Below, one piece after another: positions 51,673-63,964 of a stretch of DNA of 64,000 nucleotides. The position numbers and the translations under genes are program-made. The notes under the pieces are model-generated. The model saw nothing but the letters and a program-made list of their open reading frames with translations. It did no database searches and was not told the DNA's origin. Origin of the DNA: Lumbricus rubellus (taxonomy: Eukaryota > Annelida > Clitellata > Crassiclitellata > Lumbricidae); assembly GCA_945859605.1 (NCBI GenBank), contig OX243822.1:24951874-25015873 (forward strand), in the 5' to 3' direction. The first letter of the stretch is position 1. Every line of letters starts with the position of its first letter.

Positions 51673-53776
51673 ATGCCAAAAGACAACATGAGTGTTGTGA
51701 CCTTGAGGATATTAAAATCTACAACGCTGAAGGTGTATTTGTAGGTTTTCCTATCATCTGCAGTCTTGACTTGTGTGTTTGCGAAACCATGATCCATAAG
51801 CAACAATCGAAACACGACCGTTGTTTTCATTTGGTGAAACCACGATGGCGTTGACATTATAACGATGTAGAATATACATTATACATGTAGACATCACTGA
51901 TATTTGTAATAGGCAACCAGCCACGATCGGCGTATAATAATACCTCCTCCACGACCTGCTAAAATCAAACAGTTTATTTGTCGCCTACAGACATAGTATC
52001 CTTGCTTGATCCACTCGAGCAATTGCTCATAAATTTTGCACGAACGCTCTTTAGCAACCTCGAAAAACATAGTGGTTCGCGATTCCAAAAGGTTGACATA
52101 TCTTGGCGCGGTGGTGTAGTGGTGAGTTTGGTGCCTTGGAGTCGGAGGGTTTCAGGTTCGAATCCACCTCAAGCCGTCTAGTAGGGACCTTGAGCAAGTC
52201 CTCCACTCGCATTTGCTCGTGCTCTTCGGCGTGAAACTCCCGATGCGGTGTCCGCGATGTAGTCAGGAAAGCTTGAAGTGGTGCTACAGCAAATGGAGAA
52301 ATAAATGAATAAATATCCACAATTGACACAGGCTGCAAAATGACACACGAACGATACAGTGTAAATTAGAAATAACAATAATCGTAATGTCAATTTAAAT
52401 GACATAATAGGCCTGTTTGCAAAAAACCATTTGAACGAAATTGTACAATGCGATAGAATGATATGCAAATGACATTTTAACGATGACATCATGAGCAAAA
52501 TTAGGCCTACATATACTGATGACATGCAAATGAGTCTATTAGCATAATATCGATGAGCACAGTTTTAAGTTATGAATAGAAACTTATGAATATGAATGTG
52601 AAACATCAACTCTTGTTGAAACCCTTTGACTGGGCATTAAACTTAGGCCTACTCTAAAGATTTGAGTGCGTGTGTGTGCGTGTGTGTGTGCGCGAGTCAT
52701 ATACCTTCTTTGTTACCGTAGCATTTGTTAGGACTTTGACAATTGTTTGGGAAAGATTTCATTACTGTAATGCTCTACACTTAGATCTATTAGCCTTTGT
52801 CTCACATTACTTTTTATGAATATTACAAGTTTTATTATTGCTGATGGCCATTGTGCGTTTGCTTACTCCCTTACTTACTTAATGAACATTAAGATTCATT
52901 AGACTAGTTTAGCGAGCGCCTTTGGTAGTTTGTTTTGTAGCTGCACTACACAAAACTTAGATTAGGGGCCTACTGTTGCAACTTATAAATATATTTGGTT
53001 TAGCAGAATCATTGATGCTAAGGTTTTCACGTCGATAATAAACACACCGGGACTTGTTGCTTTAATCGTTGAATCGTAAAAACGCATCGATCCTTGCAAC
53101 ACAGTGCCACACACACGACAAGCAGTTGCCTTAATCTAGTAATGATGAGAGACCAGATCTCTTGTGAATTACTAAGTTTAAAAATCATTAATTACCAAGA
53201 ATGTTATTTCTCTCGTCAGCTACCTAACCTTCCTATTTACCTCATAACATTCGTTCTTTTCTTCCATACACATACTGTCAAGACTTAGCCTACAAGTGAG
53301 TCTTTCTTAAGTGGGTTGAGCAATTTTCCCCACCCACTGAATATGAGCATGGTCGTCAACCCCAATCAGTTCACTCACCTAGGCCTAATATTTATCCAGA
53401 AAATGCTCAATGCAAGTGCAACCAACTTTTATATTGCACTCCTTCCAAAGTTCAGAAGTGCACGTACGACCGTACAACAGAACATGGGTCATGTTGAGCG
53501 AATAATTATTATTTGAATGTATACGGTCTCCTTACACAACGACTGACAGAAGGTGGCTTGAAACTGTGCCCTTGTGTCACACACCATGCGCTCTGTTGAT
53601 TTGATCCACCTCTAGAGAACTTGGCAAGGAGTTTAAGCTAGAGGCTGGTAGCGATATTATCTAAGTAGGACAAGTCATGGATGTCTTTAAATGACTCTAT
53701 GGACGTGAAATTGGCAGCCGTTGACTGCGTACACTCTTAACCCCCATGCAAATAATGCGGCATTCAAAGTGGGAGC
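51673..53776. other. Intergenic region D-E, left of the P-like transposon
   Basis: No gene. A SINE at 52105. 53090-53420 matches 43735-43990 downstream of gene C (both contain GTGCCACACACACGA and CATTAATTACCAAGA). The region ends with the target octamer GTGGGAGC. Confidence 0.6.
52105..52313 (+). mobile_element. tRNA-derived SINE (family 1)
   Basis: GGCGCGGTGGTGTAGTGGTG (A box), CAGGTTCGAATCC (B box), GACCTTGAGCAAGTCC, AGCTTGAAGTGGTGCTACAG and an AAATAAATGAATAAATA 3' end. Confidence 0.85.
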
Positions 53777-53808
53777 CAGAGCCTTCTATTACTGAGAGTT
53801 TGGTATTC
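53777..53808. repeat. Left 32-bp terminal inverted repeat of P-like transposon
   Basis: Read inward it is identical to the reverse complement of 61345-61376; identity stops after GGTATTC. Confidence 0.93.
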
Positions 53809-54294
53809 TCCAATAGGCGCAATGGTAAATGGATCCCTGCATTTTGATTGGTCGGCTGGCATGGACTCCATTCTAGTTCCAACGGTGTGATCGAGTAAGT
53901 ACGTAGCAACTAGCAACGATGCGTGCTTACAAATTCACTTAGTGCAAGATTTATAATATTATTTTTGTTGTATTGGCATTCTGGACTAAAATTAATTAGG
54001 CCTATCCGGAATAAAGGAAATTTAATTCAGCTGCCAGATGTATATTATTTGTTAAGCTGGACGACTCAGGACGAGTAGGCTATTTTCGACGAGATCAGCC
54101 GTAACAGCTGCTCTGCGTCCTCTACGGTAACGGGACTTGGGCTGCAACCTATGATACAACGCAACGCTCGTAAATAAGCTGGTGCCTTACGCTAAGCGTC
54201 AGAATAGCGCGCCTTACGGGCTCAATAAGCCTTATTGGCATGATGTGCCTTTGCCTCGAGTGGGCGTATAAATTCTCGATGCTGGCTTATTTCA

Positions 54295-54515
54295 GGCTGG
54301 AGATCCTGCGTGGTCGAGTGGGTTGTAGCCCGCTCGCCGCGCCGGTGGCCCGGGTTCGATTCCCGGTCGGGAGATTAATTTCTCGGATCTTTACTGCGGG
54401 TGACTCAGTCGCAATATAAACGTGGAGTGTGAGGTTGTACTCTGCCTCCGACACTAATCATCTTCGATATGAAACAGTGTCGTTAAGCCCGAATACAACA
54501 TACTTCGGGCTAGCA
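54295..54515 (+). mobile_element. tRNA-derived SINE (family 3)
   Basis: A tRNA-like head (CGTGGTCGAGTGGGTTG A box; CCCGGGTTCGATTCCCGG T arm and B box) runs on into a non-tRNA body (CTTTACTGCGGGTGACTCAG ... AAACAGTGTCGTTAAGCCCG). It is inserted inside the P-like element. The acceptor-stem halves do not pair well, so it is not a tRNA gene. Confidence 0.75.
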
Positions 54516-55035
54516 TGGTCCTTCTACTGGAACCTGAAATGGCCAACCCCCAACGAAGCTGGCAGGAGGTGAAGGATCTCTCATGATCACTGCACGGTTC
54601 TTAAGTGCTAAGTGCTCCGAGTGCTTCTAAATCGTTGCTACGGTTTTTTAATCAATTGCTTACGAACCCATGTCACTTAAATCTCTATATATTATTATTA
54701 TTATTCTTGCTGGTCACCCATCTGGCTTAGTAGAACATCTTTTGACCATGTCCTTCGCTCCTCTGTTCAGCTTATTGGCCATATTCCAAAATATATGCCT
54801 CTGTTTCTGCTTAAATGTGTAGGTTTTCACTGGCTTCCAAGCATCTTATCTCCTACAGCATTTGTCTGGCGGTGTCTCACGTCGCGCTCTTTGGCAAGTA
54901 GGGGGCTCCTGGTCACTTGAACTTGCTCTTCAGTCAGACAGCCTCTTCACTTAGTACGTGTTCCCGCTTGCGATGTGCATTACCTCGAAATAATTTGCCT
55001 GTATTCTACCAGTTGTTCAAGACCTTAGCCACAGC

Positions 55036-55090
55036 TGATTTGGAGCGCCTCTGAGTAGCTTTCTTAAAGGGGCGCTATATAAATATTTGG
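55036..55090 (+). repeat. SINE 3'-end remnant
   Basis: GGAGCGCCTCTGAGTAGCTT followed by AAAGGGGCGCTATATAAAT: the common SINE tail without a recognisable head. Confidence 0.55.
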
Positions 55091-55793
55091 AATGAACTTC
55101 ATTGAAAAATGAGCAAGGTCAAGGACATACAATTTTTGGTCGTTATAGAAAAACCTGTAGGTTTATATTTGGATTTACAACTGTGGTTTACGATTGCGTC
55201 AATAAAGTTAACAGTACCATTGGATGTCAAGGCACCCTGGTTGTGAAGCAATGCATTAAAGTACAAACAACATGAACATTTTCGACTATTTCCTCTTTAC
55301 TTCCAGAATTAAAATTCTCAGAATGAATGAACGAAAAAGAAACTGAGAAAACAGTCAACAATAATTAGACCGAGTTGTAACTGTGACACAAATGAACAGG
55401 GCTACTTCAAATACTTAAGACATCAATGTCTTTAACATCACGTAGGTAACTGCAAGAACATGAAGATTTGTTTACAAATGAAACCTATACCAAGCATATA
55501 ATTATTGGCCTATCTTGAGAAATATTAACAATGTGAACTGTGCATATATTATGTCAAACCCACTAGTTGCAAGTAACTGATAATCTATAAGAATGCATGT
55601 AAAAAACTATCAGCCTGTTGATTTCCAGTATGTTTGCATTCTAAGAAAAGAAATTCATGTCTCAAGTTCAATTACTTTTGTCTCAAGGACATGCACTTCA
55701 AAACAATAGTTGAATAAGATTGTATGTTCCATGGACAACATCTCTGAAGTTTGCACAACTATACTACATGCTTTTTGTAAATCTTTTTCAGAC

Positions 55794-58700
55794 CTACTTG
55801 AATTTGCTAATAGCCATTCGCATCGCCATACTTTTACTGCCAAGTTCACCATTTCCCTCTCTCTTTGCATGTTCTTTCAGCAATGCCCGCTGATCCTTGG
55901 CCCAAATACGTAAGCGAAGTGTAACAAATCGATTAATAATCACATGCTTTACGTTATGACACGTCGGCAAGAGAACATCTGCACAAGTATCCTGAATTTC
56001 GGTTGACAACAATTTGCGCACATTCTTCTTGTGATGCAGAAGATTGAAGTTCACTGAGCGGAAAATGTTTTCAGCCTTCTGTAACATTTCAAACACCCGG
56101 GGGCTACATGAAACTAAACACCCATCCTTGTAGGCCTTCAACTTTAACAGCAAAGCATGGTCCCCAACAAAAACATTGTCTTCACACTTAATAGCGGGAA
56201 CGCATGTTTCGCATGTTCTGTTTGACTTTAGAACACGCGAGACAATGTATCCTGCCAGATAGTAAAGTGACGCGAGGTCTGCATTTGACAGCGAGGTGGT
56301 GTTATCCGTAAACGATAGCACTTCAGGGAGTTCATTATCAGCGTCAGAATGTGCAGCCTTGCTCACTGATACAAAATCAGCAAGGTAGGCATTGTCGTTG
56401 ATGTTGTAGCTGGACGATGATTTTATCCGGAGAAACTGTGATGCAGACAGAAGTCGTAGTTTGTTTTTAAATTCCAGTGGAGATGGAACTGCGTTGTTTG
56501 TGCGTACACAGGAAAACAAGTTCTCGATGCAGTCAGATGTCAAACGAGATGTCAGGATGAATTGGTAACCAGACGCAAGAAGATGCTCAGTGACGTTGAT
56601 TATGGATTGTGTGGTTAGGATGATGCCGGTTTGGACTGGCTTCCATACTCCTTTATTCCCAATGGACAAAGTTTCAAATAGTTTGATAATGCGTCTTAGA
56701 AAGTCCATTGCTTCTCTGTACTTAACTGGATCTTTCATGCTGAGAGCCATTATCCTGCGTCGAGAAGAGACCAAATCAAACCATTTGTTCATTTGCTTTA
56801 GAAACCACGCAGTTGTCAGAAGGTCAGTACTGTGGCCATGTGCCTTCACCAGGTACTCCAGCCCAGCAGCGTTGGAATGGCTGAAGACACTCATAGCATT
56901 CGAAACTTTCATTTTCTCAAAGTGGCTAGGAGTGAGAGTTTTTGCCGTTAGACCAGGACTAATCTTCAGCTGCATGCTGCTTTGAAAAGTCAGCAGTGCA
57001 CGCAAGTGGTTGGCTGTGACTGTCTTACAACTAAGACTTTCTTCTTTCACAATCCAATCAGGTAGAGTGACATCTTGTCCATTCACCAACGCTGCCTTCA
57101 AATTTTTTACCAGGTGGGGAGAGTCGGCCAAGAAATAGAGTTGATGCTGCGAAGAACACGGGTGCGGAATTTGATTGATGGTCTTCATCAACCTTCCACA
57201 ACAAACACCGAAAGTGTTCCACATCGCTCTGTTACAGGCTCCCATGTCACAAGTAACCGTAATCACTCTCAAACCAATTTCCCAAGCTTTTGTAATGATG
57301 TTAGTTATGATGGGCTTCAGAGCTGCACCATACACAGAGTTCCCAGTGAAATAGTAGGCCACGGTCTGTTTCCATCGAGTGCTGATACCAGACAGCATAA
57401 ATACCATGGCATGAGTCGCTCGGCCACTGTGGCCAGGTAAAGTAACTTCTCCAATCAGTCGACCAGTTCGTGTGTCAAACTCCGCAGAAGGTGTTATGCT
57501 CATTTCATCAAGAGTTAAAGAACAGTCCTTTTCTTTATCGTGCATCTCAGCAACCTTCAGGCGTAGTAGCTCGAATACCTCCTTCAGCAATCCGCTGTCA
57601 AAGCGAATTCCTTCCAAGGACTTGCGCAGAGTACGAGTTGCGGGCAATGGATATCCTTGACTAAGTAAGAGTTTGTAACCTGATGGACCGCATGCAAAAA
57701 GAACCTGCAAAGACCTCTGTAGAGTCTGTGGAGACCACTTGCGTCCTCGATTTGTGCCATTGCCTGTCTGTAACACCTGCAATTGATCTGGTGAAAATAT
57801 GTTTGAAAATTTAGTTTTCAAGTTTTGGAGGTCATTTTGTGATGTTTTCAGTTTTCTCTTTAGTCTGCGAACTTCACCAGTGAGCTCCTGGATCTTGTTC
57901 ATTTGAGCATGAACCCGATTTTCAAGGTAAACTTGTTTTCTCGGCGATGGCTGGGATGTGATCAATTCAACATCAGCTGCTATGCCCAAGTCCAGAAAAG
58001 AACAGTCAACCACTTCACTTGCAGTAGCTTCCTGTGCAACGATCGTTTCGGTGTTTGTAAATGATGAGCCTCTGCTTTCAGCTGTGACGTCAACATTTGC
58101 GATTGTTGTGGACGATACTGAAGCACCATCGACTGAAAAGAGAAATCATTCGCATTTTTTAAAAATTCAGTTTTTATGTCTTTAATGGTTCTACGACAAC
58201 TGGTCCACGAAATATTGGTCCATCGACAAATGGTTAGCAACAAAATGTTCACTGGGAATTTTTTAGTCGATGTTTTTTGCAGCTGAATGGAAGGTGGATT
58301 GATAAAAAACATTTCAGAAATGAGAGCTGGATGAAGGTTCTTTTACATGTGAAATAGAAGCTGGACTTATGAACAGAACAGTTGGGAAATAGAAGCTGGA
58401 TGAAGGTTTTTTTAATTCTGAAATAGAGGCTGGAGTAATGAAAAGAACTTTTGAGAAATGGAGGATGAATTATTGGTTTTTTTCAAGCTTAAATTGAAGC
58501 TGGATGCATGTTGAAACACATGAATGAAATCATCAATTCAGCTTCTATTTAAGCTAGGAAAGCATTAGACGTTTTTCATAAATCCAGCTCCTATTTCCTA
58601 AAGAACCTTCGTCCAGCTTCCACTTCTCAAGCGCTTTCTCATTCATCCGGCTTATATTTCAGTGGACCAGTTGTCGGTGGACCAGTTGTCATGACACCTT

Positions 58701-59825
58701 CTTGAATGGGGTGAAAATGCATACAGTAATTCTAATACTACACAGGGGACAAGAAAGATTAATCCTATAATTCTTCAAATGGAAAATAACACAGAGCTTT
58801 AAGATCATAAACTCAGTAGCATTTGAGTGTCACCAACTAGTCTTGCGTGTAAACTATAGCATGATTGGACATGATGGCCCATTTCTGCCCATACAGATCA
58901 ACGCCGTTTTCAACAGAGCAGACCAATGCACAGTAAATATTCTCTAAAATGGTTACTCATTTTTAAATAATAAAAAGAAAATTAAGTTTGTTTAAGAATC
59001 TTAATTAACTGAATATCAGATAATAAAAATGCAATCTTTGTTCAGTACTTATTGAGCTTATTAGATTTAAAACCATACAGGGTGCGGTGGTGTAGTGGCG
59101 GCAGCAGTGCCTTGGAGCCAAAGGGTTCCAGGTTCAAGTCCAACTCAAGCCGCCTTGGAGGGACCATGATCAAGTCCTTCACTAGCAATTGCTCGGGTGC
59201 TTCGACATGACATTCCAATGCAGTTTCCCTGCTGTAGACAGGAGCACCTCTGAGTAGAGAAAGCTTGAATGGCGCTATAGAACTGGAGAAATAAATGTTA
59301 AATAAATAAATATGATTTATACTCTGGCTTTATCTAAATGACCAAAAGCTGATACTTTCTATTTCACAGACATTGTATTATCAATGAAGTCATAAGATTA
59401 GATTCTGAACGGAACTTAACAGCAATATTGTGAATACCTGAATTCTCTCTGTTAACCAAGGACTTGGCGTAGTTATGTTCTTCAGCAATGCGTCGAGCCT
59501 TCACGACGGTGTCGAATTCATCGTCTACGATGTGACGCTTCAGAACCCTTCGTTTTGGTTGCAGTCCAGGTGGTGGATTTGGCACAGAAAATATGGTCGG
59601 CACGGCATTTGGCTTTAGTTTTCTCCAGCCATCCATGCGTTTAATCTCGAACTGGCTGGAGTCGAAATGCTGTTCACAAAGACGAGTTGAGGAAGTTGGA
59701 ATCCATTTATCTCTTCGGCAATTTATCAGCCATCTTTTTCTACGATCTTTATCGGCTGGAAAAGGAAAATGTCTTATTCCTTTCTCCGATCTGTTGCTGC
59801 AATTTGGGGCGCTGCAGCCAACCAT
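55794..59825 (-). CDS. THAP9/P-element-type transposase, two exons, 908 aa
   Basis: Exon 1 59825-59438, intron, exon 2 58132-55794. The donor gtattc and acceptor tttctcttttcag join phase 1 exactly, giving 2727 nt with no stop. Residues 1-80 are a THAP DNA-binding domain: C4, C9, C50, H53, W32 and the AVPTIF box at 74-79. A leucine-rich coiled coil follows at about 199-240. The transposase core has LDEMSI (D338), CDMGACNR (D425), DSPHLVKNL (467 on) and SDCIENLF (E666), the candidate acidic triad. The length matches human THAP9 (903 aa). The start at 59825 was chosen because THAP domains begin at the methionine just before the first cysteine. It sits inside perfect inverted ends, so it is probably the mobile enzyme rather than a domesticated gene. 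Confidence 0.92.
58187..58699. mobile_element. Foldback element inside the transposase intron
   Basis: The outer arms GACAACTGGTCCACGAAATAT (about 58194) and its reverse complement (about 58660-58690, where the ACTGGTCCAC unit is doubled) enclose internal inverted subrepeats AAGCTGGATGAAGG on the left and CCAGCTTC/CTATTT on the right. No coding capacity. Confidence 0.7.
59080..59310 (+). mobile_element. tRNA-derived SINE (family 1)
   Basis: GGTGCGGTGGTGTAGTGGCG (A box), CAGGTTCAAGTCC (B box), GACCATGATCAAGTCC, GAGCACCTCTGAGTAGAG, ending AAATAAATAAATA. It is inserted in the transposase intron, antisense to the gene. Confidence 0.85.
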
Positions 59826-59899
59826 TCTTTTTACCTGTGTAAAATACAACAGTTTTTCACAGATTTGACAGAAAAGGCTTTGTGTCAAAAGATAGACAA

Positions 59900-61344
59900 A
59901 TCATCGCCTGAGAATAATGTTCAAGTATCTGCATTTTTAAGAATTATGAGATAATCGTGGTAGAAGTTTTGGTAAAATTTAACAGAAAAAAATAAATTCA
60001 AGTCAATAAACGTCAGGCACAGACATCCCATTAAAACATCAACATCAGGGACAGTCGTGCTAGTGAGATGTAAACAATTCATTTTAAAATATTAACTTAA
60101 AAATTGTTTTTTAAAGAAATTTGTGAAAAATTTATAACATGGATTTAAATAAATTGCAAGTCATCCTCACGAAAACACAGCCATAAAATGATAAAATACA
60201 GCAACACACAATTATTAGGGAAAATTAGCAAGTGTTTCAATGTTTGTGGATATAACAACAAATTTCTAAGAAAAAGTTTTTATTCCCCAGATAAACGACA
60301 CTGTAATACAACGATGTTAGCAGTGCATTGATTGTTGTATCTCCTTATCGTCCAATCGAAGGAGGAATTGGTAATCCCAAAAACTGCGTGCGTGCATGCA
60401 TACAAAACAATATGGTTGCCAACGACTTAGCTAAAATAGAGTCCTGTGACCTATCAGTCGCATACCATGATACAACGCGCTCGGTAAGTAAATAATGAAC
60501 GCGAGATCTAAGTAAAATGGTCAGATTACTAAAATCATGAATGAAGGGAATTATGCAGTAAATAGTAGTAACTATAAAATTCGAAGGTAAGGCCGCAGCG
60601 CTCTATTTTATCGATTTAGTGGGCGGCCATGTTGTTTACATGGACAGGCACGCAGTCTTCGGGATTACCCAGGAATTTTCTCCGGCAGTTTTTTGTCCTG
60701 GGGACTAATATCCTACGACCAGGTGGAGTAATAGTGGAACAATTTCGGAGGCTCAAAGATAAATTGCCAAGCAATGTTCGCCACTCATTGCATAACATGC
60801 AGTGCTTAAAGTGTAAGAAAAGTGTCTGTACGGCCCGTATCGTTCCCCGGCCTTGCTGGCCTAACAAGTGACAGGACCTTCCCTGTCCTTCCATGACCGT
60901 CCAGTCACACTAAACCCTGACAACATTACATCCATCCCTCCATCAATTCATCCGCCTAACGAATTTGGTCGGAGTCTTGTAAAGACTAATTATTCATAAT
61001 AGACACAACACTGGACAAATAAAAACATTGATTTCGGGTTGAGTCTATTTTGGCATTTTCAACGGTTTCTGTAAACTTTCTGGGGAGTCCGATAGACACC
61101 ATGCGACACCTGGTAAAATAACAACGTAATATAATTTGATAATTCTTGTGCCTGCAAAAGATGCACAGCTAATCTGAAGAATATATAAATCTTACCGTAA
61201 GCAAAACGCTCTTCCGCAAGTTGATTAAAATCTGAGAGTTAATGAAACGATAAATCGGTATAAACAACCGGAAGCGACACTTCTGGAACTAGAATGGAGC
61301 CCATGAATTTCAACCAATCACAGCGCGAGTTTCTCTTCACCACT
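59900..61344. other. Right interior of the P-like transposon, no gene recognised
   Basis: AT-rich to about 60590, then a GC-richer stretch (about 60590-60900) with a short weak resemblance to the gene C 3' flank (CCATGACCGTCC). Reading frames of 80-92 codons on the two strands overlap each other and match nothing I know. The transposase promoter should lie here. Confidence 0.5.
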
Positions 61345-61376
61345 GAATACCAAACTCTCAGTAATAGAAGGCTCTG
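61345..61376. repeat. Right 32-bp terminal inverted repeat of P-like transposon
   Basis: Reverse complement of 53777-53808, followed at once by GTGGGAGC. Confidence 0.93.
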
Positions 61377-61384
61377 GTGGGAGC

Positions 61385-63879
61385 TATGTCCTGCTCGAAT
61401 CTCAACGTGACTGGTGAACATTGCTCTGGAAATTTAGAGTTGTTTTACTAGGTTATCAGTATTTTAATTATGGATTTCACCTGTATATGCCTACATCATC
61501 ATTATTGCACTCCTATTTACCTGTCTTTGAATGTAAGTTTGAACGAGTATAGTCCTAATTCCTTTACTCTACAAGTCAGCTTCTCCGAGCAAATAATGCA
61601 ACGATTCTCCAGTTATTCTCGTAGACGTTTCAGAACATGACGAATACAAGGCGTGATAATAAGCTTTACGTTGTTCACTTTTAGATAGAAGTCCATGTGC
61701 AAGTGTGTAGAATGAAAGTCCAGGCACTAGGTATGCGGATGCATGGGCGGAAAGAAAGAATTCGAAATTTATGTCATGGTATACATTGTACATACTCATT
61801 ATGTAGAAGCCCTATAATAGGTAAGTAAATATAGGTCTAATTAGATCAAATTGTTACATAATAAAAGGTAGTTGATTAGCAGTGTACCATAATACTGTGT
61901 GCAACAAATATACCATGTGCCAAATAAGCATACCATAAATATATTACTGCGCATAATAAAATAATATAGGCCCTACCATAATATCCAATAAGTATAGCCT
62001 ACCGGTACCATCCATGTATATAATTACTCTGCACTATAAAAGTGACTTTAATCTATCAATTTTTGTTGTTTATACAATCTCACAGGGTGGAAAAAGCCAG
62101 GCAAAACGCCCCCATTGTTTGCCTTGCTGTGGTGGCAAAACGCCTCTGTATTGCAAGTCCATACTTATTAAGCATTAAATTTTGTTCTTGTGCTAAAAGA
62201 ACAAAGAGGCAGTCCTAAATACCCTCAGAGTTAAATAAAAACACTGTACCTTTTAAAGCGCTTTAAGGCTTTAGAGGTCACAAACATCTTCAGGAAGTAG
62301 AAATGGGGCAAAAAGGGGCGTTTTGCTCCAGGTGAAGGGCAAAATGTCCCCATTGAGGCAGCTTGAATTTAATTATTTTGCAATGTCGTCTTGAAAATTT
62401 TTATTGAACACTTTATTTGGTACATTCAGCATGAGGTTTTTGCTAATTTACAACATGAGTAATGGACTTTTTGAGCTTTAAATTTATTATTGTATGATAA
62501 TAAATTTCAAGCTCAAAAGTCCATTACTCATGTTGTAAATTAGCAAAAACCTCAAAGGGCGTTTGCCCCTCTTTTCTCTCCTAATATGGACCTACAATGT
62601 CCTACATGCGAGTTTATATATTATAATAATTATATCATGATGCGTCGTGTTACAAAGCTTTTATGGGGTGTAGTAATAACTCAAATAACTCTACACTCTT
62701 ATCGTGACATGGAAAACCGAAATTGACTGTGACGCCTAATATTTATTATATCGTTAATTATTGATGAATTATTGAGTCATTACCACAATACTGACGGTTA
62801 ATTTAATGTCTGTGTGCCCGTTCATCTGTTTGCTGTGTGATTACTGCGATGTAAATCATGTAACTGGTGCCGGAGTTCTTTTATTTAAAGTCAGATTTAC
62901 TTATTTCCTCGAGTCGAGTTTCGTAGTGCTCAGCAGAACACGGATCTATAGTAGGCCTATATCACGTGAGGCAGAAGTGATATATTCATCATTATGTGCA
63001 TAGCACCGAAAAGGCATCATGAGGAGAATGCTGTTTTGGGAATCCTTGCAGATGCTGTAGTTGATATATTGGAGGCAGTTTAAGAATAGGCTAATAATGC
63101 AGAGTGTACGCTACCAAAGAATTTAAAATGTTGATTGAAAAATCGATTGAAAACCTAATATTATTTGCAATTTAAGAGGTCTTACTTTGAGCGTCATAAG
63201 AAAATGTTAATTTATTAATATTGAATTTCTTAATGCTATTGAAGTCTGGATATGTAATATGTATTCTGATTCTCATGAATGTCTAGATGAAAGTTTCTCA
63301 TTCTGGTAGGCCTATAATTCGTATAGAAGACAGAGAGCATATAGGCTACAGTCTCACAGAACTGTACCGTCTAGTTTGCAACTCTAAATGAACACATAAT
63401 ATGTGTTCATTATAATATATTATTTGCTCCTGAGCTGAAAACAACTCCTGGAACTGGTTACTAAGCTGAAACTTGCCTCGTGGAACTGGGTGATTTATTG
63501 ATTTCGCAAATAAGCATATTATCGCAATGGCTTTAGCCTAACTGAAAATTCTGTTACTTGGAATCTTCTTGTTAAAAGCGTTCATATTTAAACGCCTAAT
63601 AGGCTTACACGTACAGTATACGTCGAAGTCACGTGGTCAGATTGAGCCAATGATTACCGAATAGATAATATGCTTAGTTAGAATAACTTTGCCTACCATA
63701 TATTTTAGGTTTTTGGTGACTGGCGGTTTTTTTTTATCATTTTGCATCACCTTTGCAGTCCTCTAATAACTTTATTTGAGTGTGACTGTATAATACAGAT
63801 TGTCGTTGCTTGTGTTCAACGAACAGATTTAAACTGAAACTTTAGAGAGAGAACCGGTATAACTATTCCTGAGATTACG
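61385..63879. promoter_or_regulatory. Gene E upstream region, duplicated relative to gene D upstream
   Basis: Homologous over its length to about 44583-46552, including ATGTCCTGCTCGAATCTCAA, TTTAAAGCGCTTTAAGGCTT and AACACGGATCTA. It carries a new 58-bp-arm palindrome at 62432. No coding signal before 63880. Confidence 0.55.
62432..62554. repeat. Near-perfect palindrome with about 58-bp arms
   Basis: The arms starting TGAGGTTTTTGCTAATTTAC differ by one base and one single-base indel around a six-base loop. The gene D counterpart (about 45484-45560) has only the right-arm sequence. Confidence 0.88.
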
Positions 63880-63964
63880 ATGGAATTGTCTCTCAGATTT
63901 CGTCACTGGACAATCTTACAAGTGATTGTTGTTCTCGTCTGCTACCCAGAGAAAGTATTATGTG
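63880..63964 (+). CDS. Gene E signal-peptide exon (gene continues off right edge)
   Basis: MELSLRFRHWTILQVIVVLV then CYPEKVLCG; 85 nt, phase 1, donor gtgagt. Same length and pattern as the gene C first exon, so a further SUEL receptor of the C/D type is expected beyond the window. Confidence 0.8.

Larger units (their letters stand above)
53777..61376 (-). mobile_element. Complete P-element-like DNA transposon
   Basis: 7600 bp. The two ends are perfect 32-bp inverted repeats (start CAGAGCCTTCTATTACTGAG and end in GGTATTC when read inward), with a further subterminal inverted match around CTCCATTCTAGTTCCA. An 8-bp target duplication, GTGGGAGC, lies at 53769-53776 and 61377-61384. Inside is an intact THAP9/P-type transposase on the minus strand. 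Drosophila P has 31-bp ends and an 8-bp duplication, so all hallmarks agree. The element carries nested SINEs (54295, 59080) and an intronic foldback element. The paralogous empty site is at 44575. Confidence 0.93.

Noticed and set aside
54295..54370. Possible tRNA gene with a good T arm
   Set aside because: The acceptor-stem halves do not pair and the sequence continues into a SINE body, so it is a SINE head.
60817..60960. Apparent copy of the gene C 3' flank inside the P-like transposon
   Set aside because: Only short scattered matches (CCATGACCGTCC, GTCACACT); too weak to claim captured host sequence.
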